Shown: positions 1 through 5,458 of the stretch, piece after piece
Numbering within the stretch: the stretch's first letter is position 1
Layout: each line of letters opens with the position of its first letter
Assembly: GCA_021158425.1 (NCBI GenBank)
Contig: JAGGUR010000148.1
Span: forward strand, 1 to 14,486
DNA length: 14,486 nucleotides
Reading direction: 5' to 3'
DNA from: Candidatus Cloacimonadota bacterium
GTDB taxonomy: Bacteria > Cloacimonadota > Cloacimonadia > JGIOTU-2
Position numbers and translations under genes: made by a program
The notes under the pieces: model-generated
The model's database searches: none
Told to the model about the DNA's origin: nothing
What the model saw: only the letters and a program-made list of their open reading frames with translations

Positions 1-57
1 ATATATTGGGATTAACTGACAATTTCAATAAAGAAAACTTTTTTAAAAGGATTTGTT

Positions 58-945
58 ATGAAAAGTATGACAGGTTTCGGTAGCGAGGAACTAAACAAAG
101 ATGGCTTAAATTTAAAAATCACTGCAAGGTCTCTAAATGATAAATATCTAAATATACGGTGTAAAACACCACCAGATTTTCCTGAATTTGTATCTTACAA
201 GATTGAAAGGATGATTCCAAAACTCCTTAGTAGAGGAACAATTTATATTACATTATTTATGATTAATAAAAAGGAAAAACTTCCGGAAGTATTACTAAAA
301 GAGGATTTACTAAAACAGTATTTTGATTTTATTAATGAGGTCTCAAAAAAATATGCGATAAAAGCAAATATTTCAATCTCAGATATCTTTAATTTTGAGA
401 AATTATATGAATCCCCTACCGAAGAGTATGACTCAGAAGAGTTTTTGGAATTAGTCCTTGAATTAGTCAAAAAAGCCGTTAATAAGCTTATAAAAGTTAG
501 ACAAAAAGAGGGCGAGGACCTGGAAGAATTTTTCATAAAATCAATTAATCAAATTGAAGTATCCTTATCAGCAATTGAGTTATCATTTCCAGATTATTTG
601 CAAGAACTAAAGATGAAAACAAAAAGCAACATTGAAGAAATTCTAAAGAACTATCTAAAAAAGATTGATGAGGAAAAAATTATTTCTGAAATTAAATATC
701 TTTGCGATAAAATAGATATAACTGAAGAAATTGTAAGATTTAGAAGTCATCTAAATAAATTTCGTGAATTAATTTCTATAAAGGATAAGCCTGTCGGATT
801 TTCATTGATTTTTGTAATACAAGAGATGCAAAGAGAGATTTCAACAATTTCGGCAAAGTATAACAACATTTCCGTCTTTCCAGAGATTTTGAAGATAAAA
901 GAAGAAATTGAAAAATGTAAGGAACAAGCATTAAATGTTGAGTAG
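58..945 (+). CDS. yicC: YicC family endoribonuclease
   Basis: The 295-residue protein opens with MKSMTGFG, the signature start of the YicC family, and ends with a helical region (EEIEKCKEQALNVE) like that family's conserved C-terminus. Length matches the usual 285-295 residues, so both the N-terminal YicC domain (about residues 1-155) and the C-terminal DUF1732-type domain (about 210-295) appear present. Known members are endoribonucleases linked to RNA turnover; substrate here cannot be read from sequence. AAAAGGA lies about eight bases before the ATG and supports this start. The gene overlaps the next by 11 bases, and with rnr two genes on, suggests an RNA-processing operon. In many bacteria yicC is followed by gmk; that is not so here. 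The 57 bases before it show no clear promoter. Confidence 0.93.
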   Translation: MKSMTGFGSEELNKDGLNLKITARSLNDKYLNIRCKTPPDFPEFVSYKIERMIPKLLSRGTIYITLFMINKKEKLPEVLLKEDLLKQYFDFINEVSKKYAIKANISISDIFNFEKLYESPTEEYDSEEFLELVLELVKKAVNKLIKVRQKEGEDLEEFFIKSINQIEVSLSAIELSFPDYLQELKMKTKSNIEEILKNYLKKIDEEKIISEIKYLCDKIDITEEIVRFRSHLNKFRELISIKDKPVGFSLIFVIQEMQREISTISAKYNNISVFPEILKIKEEIEKCKEQALNVE

Positions 946-1402
946 TCCAAAGGTTCCACCTCCACATCCGCTGGGCTTGGTGAAAAAGCCAATATTTTCA
1001 TGGGTTTCATTCCCTCTCATTGAATTTCCGATACATTCCATATTTGTTTCTGCATTCTTTATACTTGTAGCCATCTTTGTTTTTACAATCACCCATAATC
1101 TCTTCTGGGTGATATTATCACTATTTTTTCTTTTCTCTTCCCTGTTTTCCTATTTTGTGCCTACATACTACGAATTTTATGAAGACTATGTATTCATAAA
1201 AGTTCTTGTTTTTAAACGTGAACGTAAATACTCAGAATTCAAATGTTTTTATGCTGACAAAAAGGGTGTAATGCTTAGTACTTTTGGTAAACCACGAGGA
1301 CTTGATAGATTCAGAGGTCAGTCTATTAGATTTACAAAAAAGCAAAAAGAAAGAGAAGATGTGCTGAACTTCCTTGATGAAAAGATAGGAAACCGTTACT
1401 AA
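935..1402 (+). CDS. Small membrane protein with two TM helices and a PH-like cytoplasmic tail
   Basis: Function not recognised. The 155-residue protein has a proline-rich start (PPPHPLG, residues 8-14), two hydrophobic helices at about 34-52 and 55-75 separated by a very short turn, and a soluble tail (80-155) with alternating strands, a basic GKPRGLDRFRG segment and a final helix. TM pair followed by strand-rich tail and C-terminal helix resembles bacterial PH-domain (bPH/YdbT-like) membrane proteins; this is inference from pattern only. The start is supported by TAAGGAA ten bases before an ATG that lies inside the last codons of yicC. The stop TAA overlaps the rnr start as TAATG. The double overlap implies co-translation with two ribonuclease genes, so a role tethering or regulating RNA turnover at the membrane is possible but unproven. 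Confidence 0.8.
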   Translation: MLSSPKVPPPHPLGLVKKPIFSWVSFPLIEFPIHSIFVSAFFILVAIFVFTITHNLFWVILSLFFLFSSLFSYFVPTYYEFYEDYVFIKVLVFKRERKYSEFKCFYADKKGVMLSTFGKPRGLDRFRGQSIRFTKKQKEREDVLNFLDEKIGNRY

Positions 1403-3591
1403 TGACTAACAAAGACAAGTCTGAAGAAGTGATTCTTAATTTCCTTCATAAAAATGCAAACAAAGAATTCACAATTAGAAAATTAGCGAGAATATTCAGA
1501 ATTAAAAAGCGAAATTATTCAAACTTTAAAAAGCTCATACTTCAACTAACAAAGAAAGCCAAAATTCGTAGAAAAGGCAAAAAGTATTACTCTACACCTG
1601 TTTACAATACAATTGAAGGCATTTTTGATGCGTCAGCTCTTGCAAAAAACTATCCGTTTGCTTTTGTAAGAACTGATAAAGAAGACATTAAAATATACCT
1701 TGAGGATTGTCTAAATGCCTATCACAATGATACTGTTGAATTGGTTGTTACAAAGCGCAATCATCGTGGAGCAACCGGAAAGATCCTGAAGATTATCAAG
1801 CGAAAAAATGAAACGATAATTGGAAATACATATAAATTAAATGGTAAGTTATTTGTAATTCCTGATAATCAAAAAATTGATAATCATATTGAATTAATCA
1901 ATTTAAAAATAGACCAGAATGAATTTTTAGAAAAAAAGGTTATGGTGCGGATAACAGATTGGGGAAATAGGGAAAAAGATACATATCCAAAAGGTAAAAT
2001 AACTGAGATATTAGGAAATGCAAACGACCCCAATATTGATTTTCTGTCAGTATTAAAGCAATACAATCTTCCAAGAGAGTTCAAGCGAGATATTACTGAT
2101 GAATCGCTGAAGTTACAAGAATATATCGACAAACTGGAAATTAGAAGAAGAAAAAACTTTGTAGATATAACAACATTTACAATTGACCCTATAACAGCAA
2201 AAGATTTTGATGATGCAATTTCCTTGGAAGAAATAGAAACTGGATATAAGCTCTATATTCACATTGCTGATGTTTCTCATTATGTTAAAGTTGAATCCCC
2301 TATCTTTAAAGAGGCATTTAATAGAGGTACAAGTGTTTACTTACTTCAAAAAGTGATACCAATGCTCCCATCAAATCTGAGCAATAATATCTGCAGTTTG
2401 CAACCTGGCAAGGATAGACTTGCTATTTCTGTAATAATAGAATATGATAAAAACTTTAACCAAATTAAAGGGGAAATTTATCCTTCTATAATTCGGAGTG
2501 ATGCTCGACTTAATTATCAGCAAGTTGATAAATTTTTTGAAGGCAGTGATTTTTCGCCACAAAGACTCAAAGGCACTAAGAAAAATTATAACAAAAACAA
2601 AAATCATTCTTCGTGCCTTAGTGCCTTAGTGGCTAACTCTGAAATTGCGCCAGAAATCAAAGAAGTTTTATTAAAAATGCGACCTCTGGCAAAGCATTTG
2701 ACAGAATTGAGATACGCAAGAGGAGGACTGGATTTTGACCTGCCGGATTCTGAATTTGAATTTGATGAAAACGGAAGTCCGATAAATATCTTACGAACCA
2801 GGGAAACAGAGAGTCATCTCCTTATTGAAGAATTTATGCTTGCAGCAAATCAATATGTCGCAGAATTAATCGCAAAAAAGTGTAACTCAGCAATATTTCG
2901 CATTCATGAGAAACCTGACCCAGCCAAAATGGCCGAGTTCGCTTTGATAGTAAAATCATACAACTATAGCTTAAATTTTACTCAAAAAAATCAAAATCTA
3001 GCGCTGAAACAGTTTTTAAATTCTATCAAAAATGAAAACCATCATAGAGTTTTTGACAATTTGCTTTTACGAAGCCTTATGAAGGCAAAATATTCTTATA
3101 GAAACTTAGGTCACTTTGGGCTGGCTCTAAAATCTTATACCCATTTCACCTCCCCTATTAGAAGATTTCCTGATCTTGTTGTTCATCATCTTCTTAAACA
3201 AAATGTTTTTGGCTGGTCATCCACCAGATTTTCTCTCTCAGATATAAAGTCATTTGCACAAAAATCGTCAGAAATGGAACTCGTAGCAATGAATGCGGAA
3301 AGAACTTTAGGAAAATTGAAGAAGAATCGGTTTATGAAAGATAATATCGGAAAAGATTTTAAAGCTTTAATTGTAAATTTCAATAATAAAAATATCTTTA
3401 TTGAATTGGATAAATACCCAATTGAAGGCTTTATTCCCCTATCTTCTATAACCGATGATTATTATCAGTTTAATAACAATAAATATTGCATAATTGGAAA
3501 AGGGAGAAAACGTAGGTTCTTTTTATGCCAGCAAATCCAGGTAAAAGTCAAAAAAATAGAACACGAAATTGAGTTTGAGCTTATTAAATAG
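1402..3591 (+). CDS. rnr: Ribonuclease R, 3'-5' exoribonuclease (RNase II/RNB family)
   Basis: RNase R degrades structured RNA processively from the 3' end. Visible in order: an N-terminal winged-helix region (about 5-60, basic), cold-shock/OB-like region (about 65-230), RNB catalytic domain (about 245-600) and a C-terminal S1-like domain (about 645-725). The active-site motif DPITAKDFDDA runs from D262 to A272, giving metal-binding D262, D268, D270 and D271, and HFTSPIRRFPDL at 581-592 is the family signature near the active site. AGGAAA lies shortly before the start and the ATG overlaps the preceding stop. Oddity: residues about 385-411, between helix-forming segments in the middle of the RNB domain, come from a palindromic DNA repeat; E. 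coli RNase R has only a short linker there. The frame is kept and all catalytic motifs are intact, so the enzyme is probably active. Confidence 0.95.
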   Translation: MTNKDKSEEVILNFLHKNANKEFTIRKLARIFRIKKRNYSNFKKLILQLTKKAKIRRKGKKYYSTPVYNTIEGIFDASALAKNYPFAFVRTDKEDIKIYLEDCLNAYHNDTVELVVTKRNHRGATGKILKIIKRKNETIIGNTYKLNGKLFVIPDNQKIDNHIELINLKIDQNEFLEKKVMVRITDWGNREKDTYPKGKITEILGNANDPNIDFLSVLKQYNLPREFKRDITDESLKLQEYIDKLEIRRRKNFVDITTFTIDPITAKDFDDAISLEEIETGYKLYIHIADVSHYVKVESPIFKEAFNRGTSVYLLQKVIPMLPSNLSNNICSLQPGKDRLAISVIIEYDKNFNQIKGEIYPSIIRSDARLNYQQVDKFFEGSDFSPQRLKGTKKNYNKNKNHSSCLSALVANSEIAPEIKEVLLKMRPLAKHLTELRYARGGLDFDLPDSEFEFDENGSPINILRTRETESHLLIEEFMLAANQYVAELIAKKCNSAIFRIHEKPDPAKMAEFALIVKSYNYSLNFTQKNQNLALKQFLNSIKNENHHRVFDNLLLRSLMKAKYSYRNLGHFGLALKSYTHFTSPIRRFPDLVVHHLLKQNVFGWSSTRFSLSDIKSFAQKSSEMELVAMNAERTLGKLKKNRFMKDNIGKDFKALIVNFNNKNIFIELDKYPIEGFIPLSSITDDYYQFNNNKYCIIGKGRKRRFFLCQQIQVKVKKIEHEIEFELIK
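2556..2633. repeat. Palindromic repeat inserted in frame within rnr
   Basis: Arms of 25 bases at 2556-2580 and 2609-2633 are inverted copies of each other (20 of 25 match by eye), around a 28-base A-rich loop. Within the right arm the unit CCTTAGTG occurs twice, eight bases apart. The element is 78 bases, a multiple of three, contains no stop in the rnr frame, and encodes the basic stretch RLKGTKKNYNKNKNH plus flanks. The flanking protein aligns well with ordinary RNase R when these residues are removed. Similar CTTAGTGCCTTAGTGG-type palindromes are, from memory, common between genes in various uncultured bacteria; that needs a search. Confidence 0.85.
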
Positions 3592-3612
3592 GCATTTAGA
3601 AAGAATCAAGTA

Positions 3613-3726
3613 ATGGAAAACGAAATCAAAGAACAAGAAATTGTCAGTTTGTGTAAGTTCCATACCAGCATGCAGTTAGATGCTATTTCTGAAGTATTGG
3701 AAGAAAATAATATTCCTTTGAATTAA
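3613..3726 (+). pseudogene. Short DUF2007-like N-terminal fragment
   Basis: An ATG 21 bases after the rnr stop opens a 37-codon frame, MENEIKEQEIVSLCKFHT at its start and VLEENNIPLN at its end. The pattern (short strand, hydrophobic pair, helix with acidic residues, then NNIP) resembles the first half of DUF2007 'putative signal-transducing' proteins, where the segment after 'GIP' normally continues with another 30 or more residues. Here the frame stops at once with TAATAG. I read it as a truncated remnant, or as a genuine very small protein expressed at the end of the yicC-rnr operon. No strong ribosome site is seen (only AGAAAG upstream). The DUF2007 link is a by-eye judgement. Confidence 0.5.
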
Positions 3727-3797
3727 TAGAGCTAATTCTAAAAACCCTTTCGTCTTAAGAGTAAATTACATCTAAATATAAAAAATTTAACAATAAA

Positions 3798-4049
3798 TTA
3801 GTCAACTATTGTAATTGTTTCCAATCCCTTTCGTTTGCATTGTTTGTTTATAATTTTATAAGTATTTTGAAAAGCTTTTCTGTATTCTTCTAATTTCTCA
3901 AAAGTGTGATGGTCTCCTCTTTTTGTAAACTCCTGTTCTAAGATTTTAATTTGTGACTTGTAAAATAATGCTCTCCAGATAAGTTTTTCAATATCTTTTG
4001 GGAAGGCTCCTATTTTATCAGGGTCAAATTCACTGATTTCAATTCTCAT
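3798..4049 (-). CDS. Small helical protein of unknown function
   Basis: Not recognised. From the ATG at 4049 it gives 83 residues, starting MRIEISEFDPDKIGAFPKD, followed by two charged helices (about 25-45 and 50-72, with QIKILEQEF and EKLEEYRKAF) and a strand-like end LETITIVD. No cysteines suited to metal binding except one, no membrane segment. A longer reading from a TTG at 4112 (104 residues) is possible, but its first residues are encoded by a GC-rich repeat, so the ATG is preferred, although only a weak GAAG precedes it. It follows the AhpD-like gene by 22 bases and could be co-transcribed. It may be a short intact gene or the C-terminal remnant of a larger one whose start was disrupted by the repeat. 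Confidence 0.5.
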   Translation of the reverse strand: MRIEISEFDPDKIGAFPKDIEKLIWRALFYKSQIKILEQEFTKRGDHHTFEKLEEYRKAFQNTYKIINKQCKRKGLETITIVD

Positions 4050-4071
4050 ATAATCTTCAATATTTATCTTT

Positions 4072-4422
4072 TCAGTCTCGGCTAGGCCGAGCCTTGACGG
4101 AAAATAGGTCAATAGCTTTTTTCAAATCTGCAATATATGTAAAAGCAGGACCGCCACCCATAAGAATTGCAACTGTTGAAGCTTCCAATATCTCCTCTGT
4201 TTTTGCACCTGCCTTATATGCCTTTTCAACATGTAAACCAATACAATATCTACATCTTGCGGTTATGGCAGTTCCTATTGCTATCAATTCTTTAGTTTTA
4301 ACATCAAGTACACCCGGGGATAGGACTGAGTTCATGAATTCGGTAAATTTCATAATCTCATTTTTATTATACTTTGATAATTCTTTAATGCCTTCCTTAA
4401 AGTCATGCAGAGCGTCCTTCAT
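4072..4422 (-). CDS. Carboxymuconolactone decarboxylase/AhpD-like CxxC protein
   Basis: A 116-residue protein of the CMD/AhpD superfamily. The redox motif is visible as CRYCIGLH: C57, C60 and H64, within ITARCRYCIGLHVEKAYKAGA, the classic active-site helix; GVLDVKTKELIAIG before it is also typical. Members are small all-helical proteins that act as disulfide reductants or peroxidase partners in the cytoplasm; the partner here is unknown. The start at 4422 is chosen because TAGGAGGC sits five bases before it; an ATG seven codons upstream would place that site inside the gene. Oddity: the last nine residues (SVKARPSRD) and the TGA stop are encoded by a dispersed GC-rich hairpin repeat, suggesting the original C-terminus was replaced. 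The family core is complete, so it is probably functional. Confidence 0.88.
   Translation of the reverse strand: MKDALHDFKEGIKELSKYNKNEIMKFTEFMNSVLSPGVLDVKTKELIAIGTAITARCRYCIGLHVEKAYKAGAKTEEILEASTVAILMGGGPAFTYIADLKKAIDLFSVKARPSRD
4073..4104. repeat. GC-rich hairpin repeat, copy A (supplies gene 3' end)
   Basis: Begins CAGTCTCGGC and ends GACGGAAAA. A perfect 6-bp stem, CTCGGC/GCCGAG with a 3-base loop, lies at 4077-4091. The ends match those of copies at 4548-4589 (reverse orientation) and 12130-12190, while the middle hairpin differs. This copy contains the stop codon and final codons of the AhpD-like gene. Confidence 0.7.
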
Positions 4423-4427
4423 TGTTT

Positions 4428-4434
4428 GCCTCCT
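4428..4434 (-). promoter_or_regulatory. Strong Shine-Dalgarno site fixing the AhpD-like start
   Basis: Read on the minus strand the site is AGGAGGC, five bases before the ATG at 4422. It is the strongest ribosome site of the window and decides between two in-frame ATG groups. Confidence 0.8.
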
Positions 4435-4478
4435 ATTCATCATTTCTTTTATTTAATTAACAACTCAGAATTTAAGTT

Positions 4479-4508
4479 TTTATTTCATGAAATCAGAATC
4501 TATGTCAA
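4479..4508 (-). promoter_or_regulatory. Possible sigma-70-type promoter for the AhpD-like gene
   Basis: On the minus strand a perfect TTGACA (4508-4503) is followed after 18 bases by AATAAA (4484-4479), four of six matches to TATAAT. It lies about 60 bases before the start codon and just outside the end of the 220-bp inverted-repeat element. In such AT-rich DNA a chance match is possible. Confidence 0.35.
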
Positions 4509-4512
4509 ATTT

Positions 4513-4732
4513 TAATTAGTGTCTGTCCATAAACTCATTGTTTGTAGAACGACCTTTCCGTCTGGTCGCCGAGACTGACCAAGGTCGTTAAAGTAAATAG
4601 TTTTAAAATATGCCTTAAGAAAACGAGCTAAGAACCTCGTTCTACATTTACCCCGTTAGATAATTATATATAATATTTTAAAATATGATATAGAATAGCG
4701 ATCTAACGGGGTTTACGGACAAACACTAATTA
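4513..4732. mobile_element. 220-bp MITE-like non-coding element with 22-bp terminal inverted repeats
   Basis: The left end (TAATTAGTGTCTGTCCATAA..., 4513-4534) and right end (4711-4732) are inverted copies with 20 of 22 matches. Inside are further perfect inverted repeats: TGTAGAACGA/TCGTTCTACA (4543-4552 and 4637-4646), ACCCCGTTAGAT/ATCTAACGGGGT (4650-4661 and 4701-4712) and AACGAG/CTCGTT (4622-4641). No open reading frame of note and no transposase. The outer TAATTA is itself palindromic and could include a TA target duplication. The element fills most of the 334-base gap between the AhpD-like and gamma-carbonic-anhydrase genes. Size, terminal repeats and lack of coding match non-autonomous transposable elements; mobility itself is inferred. 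Confidence 0.75.
4548..4589. repeat. GC-rich hairpin repeat, copy B, nested in the 220-bp element
   Basis: Outer 9-bp perfect inverted repeat AACGACCTT/AAGGTCGTT (4548-4556, 4581-4589) with an inner GGTC/GACC pair. On the minus strand it reads GGTCAGTCTCGGC, then AGACGGAAAGG, shared with the copy at 12130-12190. Confidence 0.7.
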
Positions 4733-4756
4733 TTCTATTATGAAGAATATCAATTC

Positions 4757-5269
4757 TTAATTTTTTAGCATATAATCTTGTGCATATTTTACATAATGTT
4801 CTGCCGAGTCCAAAATTTCGTTATATTGTTCTTTGGAAACTGATTTTTTAATTTTTGCAGGAAAGCCCAAAATAACCGAGTGTGGCGGAACTTTAGTATT
4901 TGCCAGAACAACAGCACCAGCGCCAACAATAGAGCCCTCCCCTATCACTGCTCCATCCCAGATAATACTGCCAGTTCCAATCAAGCAGTTATCTTCAATC
5001 GTGCATCCGTGAAGAATTACTCCATGACCGATTGTAACTCCAGAACCGATATTCAGCGGTGCAGTCTCGTTTGTTACATGAAGCACACAATTATCTTGCA
5101 CATTTGTTTTTTCACCAATTTTGATGTAATTTACATCACCTCGCACAACAGCATTAAACCAGATACTGCTATAGTTTCCTATTTCCACATCCCCTATTAT
5201 CTTTGCTCCTTCTGCAATGAAAACATCTTTGCCGATTTTAGCTTTTGTGCCTAAATAATTTAAAATCAT
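4757..5269 (-). CDS. Gamma-carbonic-anhydrase-family hexapeptide-repeat protein
   Basis: A 170-residue left-handed beta-helix protein. Hexapeptide repeats run from about residue 10 to 135 (IGKDVFIAEGA, IIGDVEIG, IGSGVTIGHG, IGEGSIVGAGAVV), followed by a C-terminal helix. The three zinc-ligand histidines of the gamma class are present at H64 (CVLHVT), H82 and H87 (IGHGVILHGC), and the conserved RGDVNYIKIGEKTNVQDN segment is intact. Members of the Yrd/PaaY/CaiE group have this size; many are metal-binding trimers with or without carbonic anhydrase activity, so a precise reaction is not claimed. Start at 5269 is supported by GGAG five bases upstream and by the family's usual short N-terminus; an in-frame extension to 5434 is repeat-derived and rejected. 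It lies 189 bases downstream of the restriction enzyme. Confidence 0.9.
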   Translation of the reverse strand: MILNYLGTKAKIGKDVFIAEGAKIIGDVEIGNYSSIWFNAVVRGDVNYIKIGEKTNVQDNCVLHVTNETAPLNIGSGVTIGHGVILHGCTIEDNCLIGTGSIIWDGAVIGEGSIVGAGAVVLANTKVPPHSVILGFPAKIKKSVSKEQYNEILDSAEHYVKYAQDYMLKN

Positions 5270-5300
5270 TTTGACTCCACTATAGTATCTTACTATAAAC

Positions 5301-5440
5301 CTCGGAGTACTGAAACGATCCGCCAGACCCGATTTTATCGGGACTCCGTCTCGGAGCTGGCGGAGAACTTTCAGTATATTAGTAGAAGCGAAAAGTTCTC
5401 CCTCCCGACATATCTGGAGGAATCGTTTTCGCACTCCGAG
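5301..5440. repeat. 140-bp multi-hairpin palindromic element (cloverleaf-like)
   Basis: An outer stem CTCGGAGT/ACTCCGAG (5301-5308, 5433-5440), extended imperfectly by GAAACGAT/ATCGTTTT, closes over several inner hairpins: CCGCCAG/CTGGCGG (5320-5326, 5357-5363) enclosing CCCGAT/ATCGGG (5328-5342) and CTCCG/CGGAG (5344-5356); GGAGAACTTTC/GAAAAGTTCTCC (5362-5372, 5390-5401); CCTCC/GGAGG (5401-5405, 5416-5420). It is much richer in GC than its surroundings. It lies between the restriction-enzyme stop and the carbonic-anhydrase-like start, so any transcript of both carries it as a folded spacer. Likely a REP- or MITE-type repeat; no protein is encoded. Confidence 0.75.
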
Positions 5441-5458
5441 TAGCTCCGATTTAATATA

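Noticed and set aside
3..80. Possible end of an upstream gene running into yicC
   Set aside because: A frame is open from position 3 to a TAG at 78-80, but too little is present to judge, and a short open frame in such DNA is expected by chance.
3727..3797. Bidirectional terminator between the two convergent gene blocks
   Set aside because: No stable stem with flanking T/A runs can be found; only a CTTAAG palindrome and A-rich sequence.
4072..4112. TTG-initiated 104-residue version of the small helical protein, overlapping the AhpD-like gene
   Set aside because: Its first residues are encoded by the GC-rich repeat and no ribosome site precedes the TTG; the ATG at 4049 is simpler.
4880..5254. 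Plus-strand 124-codon reading frame
   Set aside because: It is the antisense shadow of the hexapeptide-repeat gene and has no ribosome site or recognisable motif.
5270..5434. N-terminal extension of the gamma-carbonic-anhydrase-like protein
   Set aside because: The extra 55 residues are encoded by the palindromic element, family members start near MILNYLG, and GGAG precedes that ATG.
5301..5440. tRNA gene suggested by the cloverleaf-like folding
   Set aside because: No TTCGA-type T-loop, no anticodon arm of standard geometry, and at 140 bases it is far too long.
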